Shown here: in pieces, positions 33,701 through 47,550 of the stretch
Layout: the number at the start of each line of letters is the position of its first letter
How positions within the stretch are numbered: position 1 is the stretch's first letter
Position numbers and translations under genes: made by a program
Notes under the pieces: generated by a model
Databases searched by the model: none
Told to the model about the DNA's origin: nothing
Seen by the model: only the letters and a program-made list of their open reading frames with translations
NCBI RefSeq assembly: GCF_964204865.1
Contig: NC_135252.1
Span: 13,227,383 to 13,291,382, forward strand
Length of the DNA stretch: 64,000 bases
Origin: Styela clava
Taxonomy: Eukaryota > Chordata > Ascidiacea > Stolidobranchia > Styelidae
Direction: 5' to 3'

Positions 33701-36357
33701 GTTTCAGTCCCGTTACACAACTTGATATAAAATAGGCGAACAAAATTAGTTACCTCTATATTGGTACACACACTTCTGGAGCGCCCAAATGTGGACATCA
33801 CATACATTTACACCTACATACAAGTATTATATCATAAATTTACCAAATTACATTTATTCAACAAAAACCATTATGGCAGATTAATGGTAAACACACATCA
33901 CACTAACCCTTGTTGTTTTGTGATTTAATAACATTTTTCACAGGGAATTCATATTCAAGGTCAATTTAACATTTCCTTATTCGGAACATAAAATTTCATG
34001 CCAATTTGCCTTCTCTTTTCTTTATATTTAAAATTGTCCATTGTCTTGAAACATCTGTGCAGCTAATGGTGTGGAAGATAATCAGAGAAATGTCAATGGA
34101 TAAAGATTGCCAATTTAATTTTAATTCTGAGCAACGTTTTTAAATGAGACTTTCAATCAATTTAAAAATGTAATATGTGATGATTATTTGTTGCGATATT
34201 TTAGGAGTTGCTATGCTTTTGTATCATAATTATGTAAAGCATTTAGAATCTCGCTTCAGTCTTTCTTTTGTTATAGCTGTCACTAAAATGTTCATAATTA
34301 AAACTAGACTTTGATTCAATACAATACAGAAAATTTTGATTAATTAATAATAAATGCAATGATCTAATTTGATTAAAAACCTTCAAACATTTTTTGGGTA
34401 TCCTCAATTTTGAATTTTCTGTGCATCTAAATTTTTTGGTTTTCCTCTGTCGACTTTTCTAATTTGTTTTAAAATCATTAATGTGAAAAATTTCAAAATA
34501 TTTTATCTTCAGTTCAGCCAATGCTAAAAAATGGGAAACGGAACTTCAAGCATTGAAAAATACAAATGCCAGGCTTACTACTGCTTTACAAGAATCAATG
34601 TCCAATGTTGATCAGTGGCACAGACAACTTGCTTTATATAAAGAGGAAAATGAAAAACATAAAAAGAAGGTGAGATATGAAGTATATTATGTGACTATTT
34701 TGAATCCCATGTACAATTTTAAATGTTTTCACTAGTTCGGTGCATGGTACAAGTATGAATAACTACTGCATTTTCCCGCATATAAGCCGACCCCCTAAAA
34801 ACGGCCATAAAACGATAAATGTAGAAAAATTTGCATATAATCCGAACCTACGAATCGCTCTTGTTGTAACAACTTATTATGATTCGAGTTGTGGCTGTTG
34901 GAATTAAGTTAACATAATGTCATTTCGTTTGAGTGCGATCAGAGTTATGCGCGTATAAGGCTGATCCCTTAGTTTGGCCACCTTTTTTTTTCGAGGTTTA
35001 AACTCTGCTTATATGCGAGTGAGTATACAGTAATGTGTAAATGTAATGTGTAAACAGTGAGTATACAGTAATCTCATTAAAGGCACTTTTCCAATGTAGA
35101 ATGATCTCAGTCTTTTTTATTAATCTGGCCCTTTTATTAAATGAATTTTCTCTAAACAAGGTGAAGTGAGATCACATAGAAGTAAAGGAGAATCATTTCT
35201 TAACAAAGTTACAGGCTGAAACGCCAAGGGACAATGACCAACTTCACAGATTTGGGGTGTTGCATTACGAGCTAGAAAATTCCGATCACCGCTATATTTG
35301 AAGCAGTTCATGTCAATATGATTAAAACCACAGCAGTAGTGCATTTCACATAACTGACTGGGGACAATTGTATAAGCTTCTTCATTCTTGCATGGCTCAC
35401 TGAAGGGTTATCGTAAATTTGCCTCATTTCTCATGTCTAGGTTGCTGAGCTGGAATCTGAAGTCTCTCAAACAAGAAATCTATCAGATCAAAATGCTGAT
35501 TTAAGGAAACAGATTGAGTATGCTCGCAAGGATGCAAATGAGAAAGCACAGGAATGCAACATGCTGCAGCAACGGGTTGGAGTTCTTGCTGTCGTTGAAA
35601 ATCAACACCAGGAACTGACAGTTCGATTAAAGGTGGGATTCGCGTGTGATTGAATATCAAAGTCTTTGTTAGTTTGACATTTTCTGCAGTTAGGTTAGAG
35701 CAATGGTTCACAACTGCGGATCCAAAGGGGAAATAAAATAACAAAATGAAACTACATGTCGTTGTGATATAGCGTACAAAGATAATAAATGATATAACCA
35801 GGCAACAGTGTAACATGATATATTATTCATGTGATCGGATAAGTTTATTCCTTTCAAAAAATTCTTCTACAGACTATTCAGTCAAGTTCAATTGGATGTT
35901 TGAACTGTTTGTTCTTGAGTCGTTTAACCATACAAGAAAAAGTTTCTAACATACCGCATCCTATATAGTTCATCCATACAACAATTTCGATTTCTTTACG
36001 AGGGTGATTCCCCAACTTTCTGGAAAATCATAAGGGTCCATAGATGTAGACGTGCCTCATAAAGAAGGTCTCTGGTCTTAATGAAGTCTTAATTTCAGTC
36101 ATAATGGACAGAGCACGTACATGCAAGTGATAACAAGCCAGCAACACTGACATTGATTCTGTTATTTTTATATTTAGCAATCACAAAACGATAACAAACA
36201 GCTGAAAGAAGAAATCATTCGCTTGGAAGGTAGACTTGATGAATCTGGAAAAGCCAAAAGCAAGAGGAAACTAGAAGCGCAGGCGCTGTTAGGAAACCTT
36301 GCAGATAAGTTGACAGACATTACAGAAATTACACAAAAGTTACAAGGAACCTTGTAA
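24709..36357 (+). CDS. HOMER: Homer scaffolding protein (eight coding exons)
   Basis: Exons 24709-24713, 25165-25321, 29150-29307, 30465-30576, 32974-33113, 34513-34669, 35441-35632, 36178-36357; all phases join, giving 366 aa (vertebrate Homers are about 340-360). Residues 1-110 form the EVH1 domain. Phe14, Trp24, Phe74 and Gly89, the ligand-groove residues, sit at the same numbers as in mammalian Homer1 ([29 protein letters not shown]). Then come a Ser/Asn-rich linker and, from about residue 190, a coiled coil ([34 protein letters not shown]) to a heptad-like C-terminus. Homer binds PPxxF motifs in mGluR, IP3 and ryanodine receptors and Shank, and tetramerises through the C-terminal coil. 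The start was placed at ATGGG|GTAGGT because it restores Met-Gly-Glu, the conserved N-terminus; the upstream ATG at 25109 would read through an acceptor (TTTGTGTTCAG). Exon 1 is the least certain. Confidence 0.92.
25583..26394. mobile_element. TIR element with internal duplication, in Homer intron 2
   Basis: The ends are TACCGTATATATGATCGCAA and the complement of TACCGTATTTACTCGAAATT. Inside lies a duplicated block: TTGTGGACGATCAAAGGAAA near 25720 and TTGTGGCGATCAAAGGAAAT near 26056, each followed by TTGTTTTATGCTGA and AAACTCCCGACA. The same family, without the extra block, is found in reverse orientation at 34764-35032 in the same gene. Insertion may duplicate only TA. No transposase. Confidence 0.7.
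34764..35032. mobile_element. Shorter member of the same TIR family, in Homer intron 6
   Basis: Starts TACTGCATTTTCCCGCATAT and ends with the complement of TACTGTATACTCACTCGCAT. CCCCTAAAAACGGCC and CCTACGAATCG match the far side of 25583-26394 read in reverse. The tail has a small local duplication of GTGAGTATACAGTAAT after 35050. Confidence 0.7.
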
Positions 36358-39300
36358 AGAGCAAACTGACAACATTTACACAATGACATGCGAAGTTGTC
36401 ATCAACTTTATTGTGTCGAAAATGTTATTATGCAATCGACTTAACAATTGATTTCTAATTTGTTGAGTTTGAGCGATTGGAACAAACAATTTCCTATTTT
36501 TCCCTTGAAGCTAATGTTTTAATTTAGCCAGTGATTTTATCCCCTGACCATTTTGGCTAGAGCATTAATAAGTATATTAAAATTTAATGCGGTGATTCGG
36601 CATATTTCAACTAAATATTTTATTTTAAAAATGAAGCAACTTAGTAATAACTTTGTAATCTTTCATTTGAAAAAATTTCCTGAACATTTTGGATTCAGAG
36701 CTAGATAGCTGTTAAATTTGATATTATATGCTCTCGATAAGTGTAGCAAGAATCATCGATAGTTTTTTAAATTCCATTCACATCTTAACAGTGTTTTATC
36801 CACAAGTGAAGCTGTTCTTTATATCAATTTTACCTTGTCTGGCATAGTTTATTTTCACATTTTGCTTTCGGTTGATAAAAGGTGCTCCACTCACTGTTGT
36901 GTTACATTGTTCAGTCGCAGTGCACTGCCTATTTTGTAAATGTCCCAACTTGTCTACCTGCTTATAAGAATGTACAGATTTATTTTTTGCTGCTTCCCTA
37001 ACTCTCGGCTCGTTACATATCTCGTTTACTAATTGCACTTACCCCTGTGGTTGTTGAATTCTCCACCCTACACATTAGATAGAGCTGTAAAGCTTTTTAT
37101 CAAAAATTGGTCGTTTTCTTTGTGTCTGTTATGCGAATGTTAAAAGTACCAGGTCTGTTGTCAAGATACACCTATTTATATATTCCTCCAGCTTCGAGAA
37201 AAAAGACAGTTTTCAGTTCTTTTCTCTTGTCTGTACTCATTTCCAATGGTTGCTGTTCGTTTAGTTTTTTACAAACTAGGCTGTTTTTTGTATGTCGTTT
37301 TTATTAATTATATGTCTTTACTTTGAATATTTATAACATATACTAATAGCTTATATACATCATTAAATATGGTAAAAATAAGAATTCTGTGTTTACCTAA
37401 AAATACTTTGAGTATATTAGTTTTACTGAATTCAGACACTACTGATTCTTCTCCCTTCCTGGGAAAAAATTATTGTTTTGCCACTACCTGTCATTTTTGT
37501 TATTGCCAGAAATTGCAGTTGATCTATATCTCGAAATTATTTACTATTGGCTCATCTTTAATTTGTTACTTACCGTTACCGGTAACAAAAATTTTCGTGT
37601 GATGCATAGGATTTTTGGATATTTGAATCCATTCAAAACGAACATGTTCGATATTCATATTCTTTTTATGAGAACAATTTAAAATAGTTAATTGGATAAA
37701 TTGCCACTTGGGTTCGGAGGATTTGAAGTCTCACAGTATAAACAGAAAGGCTTTCATTTAATTAATGGAAACTAAAAGGAAATTGACATAATGTTTATCT
37801 GAAAATTCCCTGTATTTACAAAAAAGTTCATCAAATATACAATGAGTTTTATGTGTACTTGTGGACTGTGGTTGACCATGGCCCAATATAGAAAATATTC
37901 CACCAAAGTTGATTTAGAATGTATTCAGAGCGGTAGAATATTCGGATTTAGCCATATCTTGCTAAATATGATGAACATGTCATCAAGAAGTTGCAATTTT
38001 CTTCTGTTAAATGTGCTTTTGCAAGCTGTACAAACTGAATCTGCAGTGTGATTTCTCATTCATTGTAAACAAACTGTAATATATTCTTTTCCACAGTAGC
38101 AGTAATATGCTTTTGTATATGCTTACTGCAATGCTCTATTTCTATTTTATCCCTTGAACTAACAAATTCTTCACTAGTTTTTATCAATTATATGGTTTGT
38201 ATTTTCATATATATATATATTGCTGCTATTTTGCCCTATGTTGAAAATGTATTTCATTTCTTAACAATTTAAGGTCATTACAATTAGTTGAATAAACAGC
38301 CAAGTTGAATGCTATTTTACACACTCAATATTATTTTACCTGACCCTATCTTCAACGTGTCGCTGTTTCTATATGTGATTTTCATATATGAACAACTTCC
38401 TAGCTTTGAAATAAACCTCATTTGATTGTCAACAACCTCTGATGAATTTCTTCATTATTTATGAATTTATTTGATATTAGAATCATATTGCTAAATGCAT
38501 TTCAACTATATTGAAACTAACAATTTCAAGTTAATCCTAGGAACCAGGGCTTTGGAGTCCGGAAATAGTTACGCAGGACTCCGAACTCTGATCCATTTAA
38601 ATAACGACCCCTGGTTGAAAGGCCTTGTCCTTTGTTACTCGTCTAGTGAGAATACTTTGTCAATTTATTGTTTTAGTTTCACCGAAAATTTGATCTTTAT
38701 AACTATCTTATCCATGTAAAATGAAAAAACAACACCACAGCTCTTGTAGTAACTCATATGCAGCTTTTATTTTGCTTCTCAGAGTGGTTCCTTGACCAAG
38801 CAATTGCTGTAGAAACCAGATGAGTCGAAGTACTTGGTGGTTTTTTATTGTTTGAACCAGTATTGAATTACTGCTTTGTCATCATATTTCTTGGATATTT
38901 AATGATTTCGTTCAATTTTCTTGACACCAACGTTCCAAGGTCTCTTAACCTTTACTTTTAAAAGAATATTTTGGGAGTTAATGATTCAACAAATAAAAAT
39001 TTCACTAACTTGCTGATATGAATTTTGTGCCGAGTATGTCTATACAGTACTTACTACATTACATACAGTACTATAATCATTAATTAGGAATAGACATGAA
39101 AAAATGGTGCTTCATGCAAGAGTAAGCCACGCTCTTGGCATAAGTTGGCTAGTTGTTAACAAAATTTAGAACGTAGGTGCAATTTTACTATTCTGATAAA
39201 ACCCTCTAAGAATATCTGCAAAAATTATGTCCGTAGACCATATTGATAAATCACAGGATGAGAACAGAAGGGGCCTAAGTCACATTTTTGGAATTTCACT

Positions 39301-39852
39301 CTTTTCAGTATTTTGGGGTTTTGAGCCAGCCATGCTCTACAAGTTGGTGGTCTTGAAATCCTGAATTTCTCAATATTAAAAATTTTACCTGGTCCACCGC
39401 TATCCTTCTCTAGAGTTGGTTTCTTAACTTGCGCTAACTAACAAATGATCACTTACGGTAAATGACTACATTAGTTTGAACCCTATTTACTGTAATGCTT
39501 TCATTCTTATTATTAAATGTGGTGTATAAGACAACTGCTGCAAACAAGTAAAAAGTAAAGTTATGTATTTTATAGGACTAAGCGTTGCGAGCTCGAAAGG
39601 GGCCATGAATCGTGAAAGTTTAAGAGCACCGCTCATTTTTGTTCACTTGGGATCACTCCAACATGGCCTGATTCTACTAAACGATAATTAATCCCCATAG
39701 TCAAGTGTCATGATCACACTTAATACTGTACATATACGAGAGACGAATATTGAAAAACAAGCTAGAAAAAAATGTATTTTATTATTGATCAGCATAAATG
39801 GCAGTGAACATTCAAATAATAAATTTTATCTTGGCATTCCATTCCACCGGTA
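36358..39852. other. Intergenic stretch between Homer and PTCD1 (convergent 3' ends)
   Basis: No coding exon recognised. Part of it is probably Homer 3' untranslated sequence. A TA dinucleotide run lies near 38209-38220. A 75-bp inverted-end element occupies 38542-38616: AACCAGGG and CCCCTGGTT ends, with GGAGTCCGG and GGACTCCGAA inside. Short open frames here show no conserved motifs. Confidence 0.45.
39778..39783 (-). terminator. Candidate polyadenylation signal for PTCD1
   Basis: AATAAA on the minus strand, about 70 bases after the PTCD1 stop at 39853, a suitable position for the 3' end. Confidence 0.55.
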
Positions 39853-42800
39853 TCATGAAAGAACAGGCTCTTCATCTGTTGCAATTTCCATATGATTTAA
39901 CCATTCCTTATACTGTTTGCGAAAATTGAAAACTTTATGTTCAAAATCTGGATCAGCAGATTTCCACTGTCATAAAAAAACAGAATCAAGCATAGGTGTT
40001 TATGAAGTAACTGAATATCAGAATCTGTTCTGATTTATTACCATACAGAGTCAAATATCTCTGAAGACACAAGCAGTAGTGGGATTCAGCCGGTTCGCAC
40101 CGTTTTTATAGAACCGTCTCACAGAATTTTATGAGATCAGTGAACCGGTTAGCATTACTGTTTACTGTCAATGTTCTTTTTGTAACAGAACCGGCTGCAA
40201 AAGCTACTAACAGAGTAAAGTGAAAAAAATTGTCAAACTATGGTATATTTGAAAGTAGTCGAATTACACCAGTGCACTGAAGTTCTATAGTTTATAAACT
40301 TTGACTTTCTGATTGAGTAAAATAATACTTAGTTAATGAAGGTTGTGTTTTAAATTATTCTTTATTACCCTGTTATATCCCTCTGGCCATTCCGATGCTT
40401 TCTCCAAAAGTTCAATCGTTTGATGGTCAGCTTTCACGTTAGATTGTTTCATTTCATAAATAATTCGACTGAGATATCTGTAATCATATCCCTTCACATC
40501 TGTATAACAAATATTTACTTTGAGTATAAAGCATCAAACGGAAATAGCACTATAGTCAAGACTCACAAAGGCTGTAAAATATTCTCAGAAGCAAATAAAA
40601 ATGATGAAAATTATCAGATCAATTTTATAGTGTTGAGCAACATGTCGGGTGGTATTCTGCATATGCAGATGCCTTTACTAAAACTACAATTTCGTGATGC
40701 AGTCATTGAAACGCTAAGATAGTAGGCCTATGGAAGGCTCCAAAAGCGCCAATCATTTATATACATTTAATAAAACCTTGAAACGAAATAAATTATTTCG
40801 CATTCGCGCATTGACTACATGGGCAAACCTTCATATCCTGTTATTCTGGTTCCTCTAGTATTCTTCAATGCTGCAGATATTAAACTGTTGAAAAATATGT
40901 GATCAAATTCAACCTGAAATTTGAAATGAATGGGATTGGTTATGTAACAAAACTAGGGTATACTCCATCAATAGGGTTGGGGCCAAGGCCATCTATTGCC
41001 TTTTCTATGCTTTTGGGCTGGTAGACCACTATTACCTATAATTAAGACATAGTAAATATTTCGCACATGTACTCACAGCTAGCTTACCTTATAGAAATAT
41101 TCTAATCTACTATATCTTACAAATTTTACATTGTTATGGGCTTATGGCACGATGCTTGTAATCTGATTTGAATTGAAAGTAAGTATTTACAAAGGTTTTA
41201 TTCATAGAAACGAACGCTCATACATAGGCCTACACCTGACTTGCTTTTAAACTGGAGAACCTTTACCAAACCAATGCACGGCATTTCATTATTCATACTA
41301 ATCCTTATCACCTCATTATCCAACTTACATTGGCGTTTTTAGCTTCATTTATCAATGCTACTCCATAGTGACCTTTCACACATGTTAATGCCATTGTGCA
41401 CCAGGTACGATAATTTGGTGCAAACTCCTTTGCCACCATTTTGCTCAAAATCAACTGAAAAAAGAAAAATATTGTTTCTAGATTTGCTAATTTGCCTTAA
41501 CAAAAATCAAAATCACCAAGAATACTTAAAAGGGGGCATTCCAATAATTCGAGAAAACAGAAAAACAACTTGGATAAAAACATGCAAGGAAAATCAACTT
41601 GGAGTGATATCGAGTATTTGTTCTAAGAGATATGCTTCATTGTTGAATTTAAATTTGTTTAACATAGAATAGAACCGTCTCGATTAAGAATGAAAACCAA
41701 TACATGCAAATTGAGACTTGTCATTAGCATGTGCATAACTCAAAGTCAGGTTTTACATCATTTATGAAGTTCACTTGTTCCACATGATTAATATCAGATT
41801 TTATAATGTATTGAACAAATTTACATTAGTTGGGATAAAGGCTGAAAACACCTAATTATATTGGGAAACTTCCAATTGTGAAAAAAAAAATAATGGTTGA
41901 ATAGCCTTAGAATTGAATATTCAAATCTCACCCCCACCACCTCAGTCAGGGTGTAATAAATCGGATAGGCAATACTGAACCATTCCAGTTTTCCCAAACT
42001 ATAATATTTGCTTGTATAGAGCCTTGCTTGAAGCAAAAAGCATATAAATACTCTGTAAAAAAAATTAAACAACCTTTGTTCCATTCATATCAAATCTTCC
42101 TGCTCTTTTCCTTATAATCAAGTTGAAAAAATCTGCATCAAGTTTTACGTTATTTTGTTCTGCAAATTCAATCACTTCGTCTTCAGCTTCTCTATTCGAT
42201 TCCAACACTTGAATTAATGTTGATAAGAGCTTGACAGAAAACAAAAACTTGTGAGTACATTGTAAGGTCCGATTAGAAAAAGATATTTAAGACCAACACT
42301 GAAATATAAGACCTTGATAAGTATGATTGAACTTTTTTTTTTTCTTGATACATGATGCTTAACCATATTATCAATAAGATCACATGCTATATTATAAGTC
42401 CAGGTCGTGATCGTGACAAACCTCAAAAGCCACGATTTTCAACATGAATTTATATGGTTCATTATTATTGCTAATGACTGTGACTTACGACTGCATATTT
42501 AGTAGAAATGCATCTCGACAGGGATGTACAAAACAAACCGAATATTCGCATTAATTTGAAATTAACATGATTCAGTATTTTAATTATCAACAATTTAAAA
42601 ATGAATACATAAGAGTTGCTCATTTTGGTTTGGATTTTGGTCTTTGTATAACATAAAAAATACTATTTATTTACCATCACGGTTGGGTTAATTTCGTGTT
42701 CTTTCAATATTTCAAATACATGCTTGTGCCCTCCAATCAACTGTAATCTTAACCATGGCCGATCGCACCTTGCAATACTGACAGGAATATTATTATTTGG

Positions 42801-45800
42801 AGCAGGTTGCAAATCATTTTGAAAAGGCAGTAGTAAGAGGTTCATGTGTCTTCTGGATGAGTCTGATGCAGTTGATATTGTCGCATCAATAACAATATCA
42901 GAAACCGGCTTATATGACAAAGAAAAATTGTCGTCTTTGTTTATTTTGTTACTAGTTTCAGACTGTAAATTTGTCTCAATTTTTGGAATATCTTCAGACA
43001 ATGGTTCTTCAATAATGCCTGCATCGATTGTTAAAATCTCTGGTGATGAAGGTACATCAATTCCCGGTAATTGTTTCTTTGTGGCGGCCTGTCCTTTCAA
43101 CCAGTAAACTCTTCGTAAATTATCCCTAAAGAAATCTTTATACTCGGCAGGGTCTGGAAGTTCAGTGACAAGTTTCCTGAAATCAAGAATATGTGACGGT
43201 TGGACAACAATTTATATTTAAATTGAGTCACTCACTCAACCTAATTTAAACATAAATATTCTTTCAAGGCCAAGAGAAGCAATATCATTGTAGGACACTC
43301 CACTACAAAATCACATAATACGTTCAAATACTGTAAGATAGTTGAAAAAAAAAAAAAAACAACAATTAATCATCAACACTCAACAGTTTCAACTAAACTT
43401 CAGTAAATGGGAAACCTTTGTTCTGGGTAAAATGAAAGTTTTTAGTGTTTATATGTTTAGTAGTCGAATAATATCACCCAACACACTCTATTGAAATAAT
43501 AATTTAATGAGATAACACATGACACATCCTATGATAAAGTTAACCAAATGATATTTTCAACAACCGGTCTTTTTAGACACACTATTGAGTTTTCAATATG
43601 AGAAAAACGCCCGATTTTACAATATGACTTGATGCGAAGGACCACTAAGATTATATGTTCATCAACACAAGTCTATCACTGTATACCTGTATGCTAAATC
43701 CGGATTTCCAATTCCACAATGTTTTAAAACTTTCAATAAATACATGATTGATTTTCCATCTGGTTTTATATTTAACATCAGCATCATTCTCCAAACCTGA
43801 AAATAGTGTTAAAAGTATATCTGAGTATCTTTTGACCGAATATAAATCGATTGTAAATGCTTTAGGCAACACACTGAAATAGAACCCTTTGGTCTATAAG
43901 AAAAAGTCAGAATATAACAAGTTGAATTATGTTGGCTTCACAGATCAGACTCCGCATCAACCACCTCATGGAGGGTGATATCAACCGTGTAGGTAAGGGT
44001 TAACGTCTTTCTTCAGAGTTGAGTTTACAAAAATATATACAGGAAATAGTAACAGTCTGTATTCTGGCAATAATTACAAATGCAATAAAAAATAAAATGC
44101 AAACCTCAATTGCATGCCTGAATCCAGCTTCTTTATCTCGTTGTAAACATAACAGAATCATATTAAATGTTTCAGAATCTGGTTCAAACCCAGCCATAAT
44201 CGATTCACGAAATATTCCCATCATCTGTTCTGTGGTTCCATGTTTACCGAAAGCCTTCAATGAATATGAATGGCAAGACTTTCATAACTCATCAAATAGA
44301 GAAAGTCACTAACATAATTAAACCAGAAATATGAAGAATTAAATACCGGTACTAAACAATCATCATCCAACCCTAATATTGTATAGTTGGAATTAGAAAA
44401 AAAAAATAACATACCATGAATTAAACTGCATTTAGAGTGAACTTTTACCAAGAATATCAAAACTCATTGGATTATCGCTTATTATACTGGAATTGAAAAT
44501 CGGGAGGATGGAGGAAATATTTTATTCATTATACCTAATTGAGGGAAGATTGCTATGGTGACTAACCTTAATTATAGCGTTGTATGTTATTCTGGAAATT
44601 CTTATATTTGATTGATGTATCTTTGCATATAAATTGATTGCTTTTTTCAGGTTTGAGCTGTCAAAAAAAGGTTACATTATTTTAATAGAACATTTCATTT
44701 TGATGTTTTTAACAAAATCAAAAGTCAAGGGACATCAGAAGACTATGTACTTTTTGATTGCACATATCAAATTTTAATTACAATGTTAACCCATTATGGC
44801 AAACTATACAGATCCCTTTTCATGAATTTCAAACTTATTCTTCAAACTCATTCATATTAGATATATCAGTCATGTGCTATGTAGTTTCCCACTGCAAGAA
44901 GCTCAATTACCAAATAAGATGAAAGATCTACCTGTTTGAAGATTGTGCGACTGCATTGAATAGCCCAGTATATGTAGCTTCAGAAGGGCTTATTGCTCGT
45001 TTCCGCATCTGTAAACGAAAAATATAATTTCTGTGATAATTCTTAGCTACTATAATACAGCAAATGCTTGACAGTTCTACCAAGATAGGATAACAGCTTT
45101 AATCCAGAGTTTGTCTTTCATTCGAGAAAATATCAAGTGGTTAGCACAGGGTGGTCCAAGGTTGTTGGCTTCGCGGGCCACAATGGTGCCAAGAATAGGT
45201 AAATAGTGCAATACAAAACATACACTTTTATTGTCCAAACACACTGATCATTATTTGCAATTATCAAGCTAAAGCCACCAAAAAAACTCAATAAAAGGTG
45301 CAAAAATCTTACTATATCTACAGTTGGTGTAAGATTTCAAACTCCTCATCTCGGAAAAAGTGCCATAAGGAAAAAAAATTGTCACCGACACAACTTGCAG
45401 AGATATCAAGCAAGCATTGTGATATTTTATCTCCCATATCCAGTCAAAATCTATTAGTCAACTTGCTTTTTAAACTCATGTTTAAAAATTAACTCACAAA
45501 TAACTGAGGCTTTTAGGCTGGTTGCAAAAAACCACTCGGCGGGAATTATAATGTTCGGCCATTACATCAATATTTAGTTATCAGGCATACCCAACCTAGG
45601 CTAATAGATTTCCCATTCGATTTCTAGTTTACTATGAAACCTATTCTGTTAGCATATATTCCGGACCAAAAATATAGAAAGCCAGTTAACAATTTAGAGT
45701 TTTAAAGTACATTATCACTTCGCTAGTTGCCTCAGCTAACCATGACACTAGTCAATTCATTGACATGTAGTGATGTCGAAAGATTCTAGTTATTTTTGTG

Positions 45801-47550
45801 ACAAAAGAACACCGAATGCGATTTTTGTTCACTTTCGCTCAAATGCAACGCAGGCCACAGATAATGAAGCGGCGGGCCACATGTTGCCCGCAGGCTTGGG
45901 TTTGGACCACTCTTAGTTAGCATATCATCAGAGGTGGACATTTTAATTAGGGTTACAGTCTTACAGATCTCCGTTTAAAATTAGGATTTTGAAGACAATT
46001 ACACCATGGTATCAAAATATAATCAGTCTGTAAAAAGATCTCTTAACAATTCTCCCTAACGATAATATGTCAAGCGAGTACTTTGCTAAGTTCCCTTATA
46101 GGAGCATAAATATAGTTGAATCCATCAAAAACATAACATCTACCAAGAATATTACTGACATTCAAAATACGTGTATTTGTAAGAAATGTGTTGAAAAAAT
46201 GACGTTGTCCTTTATTCACACTAAACCAAAATGACTACTTATCCAGGGCATTGCTAGGATCGGAAAAGTAATTAAATCCAACAAAGACACTTCATTAAGA
46301 ATATCACTTAAAACTACCTACTTGTATGTATAGTTGAAATGCCTTATTTACATATCCCTTTCTACCTAATGCGCCAATAACAACTGTATAATTCATTTCT
46401 TCTGGAAAAACTCTATCTTCTTTAAGCATTTTTTGTTGAAAAAATTGAAGACATTCTACTGCCTGAAAAGTATTAATATTCAAGTTAAAAAATAAGAAAA
46501 AATCAGACTTTATATTATAATTCTGGGTGTAAAATTAGTACAACAAGCTAGGATGAAAAATGGGTCGACTCCAAACAGACAACCAAAAAATGATAAAAAA
46601 TGAACTGCCCGAACAATATCTATACTGGGAATGAGTCGATATAGAAGCTTAATCCGGCCATACACCCAAGGTGTCAGTGGGCTAATCATTTTCAACTACA
46701 ACTGAGTCAGATTCAGAGTTATTTTATTTGTCAATACAGTAAAAACATTCAACAATAATAAAGTTCATACAATAAGTATTGGAATGACAGATGTTGTGAA
46801 GAACGAAATGCTCCGTCATTGAGTCTACAACACCTTTACCACTGCAATAATGCTAGATACAATTCCACATGATAGTGTAGAACATTATTAACTGACCTTG
46901 TCTTGTTTTGCCAGTTTTTTGCATTGTTTGAAATACCAATAAGGTGTATAATTAGAAAACAATTTTGCTTTCGGAATATCTTCCTCATCTTTTTCAGGAG
47001 GCAATCTATCTTCTGCTGGAAGCTTGAATACAGAGAAACCTAAACTTGAAACAAAAATTTATCAATTAAAAATCTGCATTCACATTTTTTTTGTCGTTTT
47101 TCATATTTAAATATAATTTTGACCCCATTTACATCTTATGAGGATCACTCGAACAAAGTGTTTTTATCTTCAGTGAGGCACATCTCAAGACACAAATCAA
47201 TAGTGACGGGACTTCGCCCACACGTTTTTTATAATTTGATCAAAGGGAAGTCAAAAAGACTCATACCAGAACTTATGCCACCAAAGTAGCAAATTAAACA
47301 ATGAAGGCAATACCTAGAGACCTATTGACAAAACAAAAGCAAATTATCTCATTGTACCTTTTCTTTCCGCAAGGCTTCCAAATTCTTCAGTCTCCTTGTC
47401 ATCAGGTACAGATGAACTGGCTGAAGACCACAAGCTTTGGCCAACTTCTACATCACCATTATTCAAAGCTGAATACATGCTAAGTCTTGCACCTGTGAAG
47501 TTGTACACAACACGGCTCACAACCCGGCGCATAATGCGGTGAAAATTCAT
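39853..47550 (-). CDS. PTCD1: PTCD1, mitochondrial pentatricopeptide-repeat protein (13 exons)
   Basis: Exons 47550-47358, 47039-46897, 46462-46322, 45008-44932, 44657-44567, 44254-44105, 43796-43687, 43176-42675, 42229-42074, 41454-41329, 40913-40829, 40499-40369, 39966-39853; phases all join, 672 aa (human about 700). The basic N-terminus fits a mitochondrial leader. TPYWYFKQCKKLAKQ (exon 2) matches the conserved family entry segment. PPR units follow: NYTVVIGALGRKGYVNKAF, SEATYTGLFNAVAQ, ITYNAIIKAFGKHG, SETFNMILLCLQRDKEAGF. Exon 8 is a long acidic, poorly conserved linker. More PPR-like helices and the C-terminal block FRKQYKEWL, as in human, complete it. PTCD1 acts in the mitochondrial matrix, where it lowers leucine tRNA levels and supports 16S rRNA/mitoribosome function. 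Intron 3 holds a hAT-like element (45147-45914). Confidence 0.93.
40079..40205. mobile_element. Short AACCGGTT-rich repeat in the last PTCD1 intron
   Basis: AGTGGGATTCAGCCGGTTCG at the left and AGAACCGGCTGCAAAAGC at the right, with GTGAACCGGTTAGC between. The GGATTCAGCCGG start and CCGGCTG end are inverted. This resembles a widespread animal MITE type containing AACCGGTTC. No target duplication found. Confidence 0.5.
45147..45914. mobile_element. hAT-like non-autonomous element in PTCD1 intron 3
   Basis: Ends CAGGGTGGTCCAAGG and the complement of TAAGAGTGGTCCAAACCC, with GCGGGCCAC motifs just inside both. The flanks GGTTAGCA (45139-45146) and AGTTAGCA (45915-45922) match in 7 of 8 bases, the expected hAT duplication size. 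No transposase frame. Confidence 0.75.

Noticed and set aside
35424-35816. 130-residue minus-strand frame
   Set aside because: It is antisense to Homer exon 7, which has clear homology and splice sites on the plus strand.
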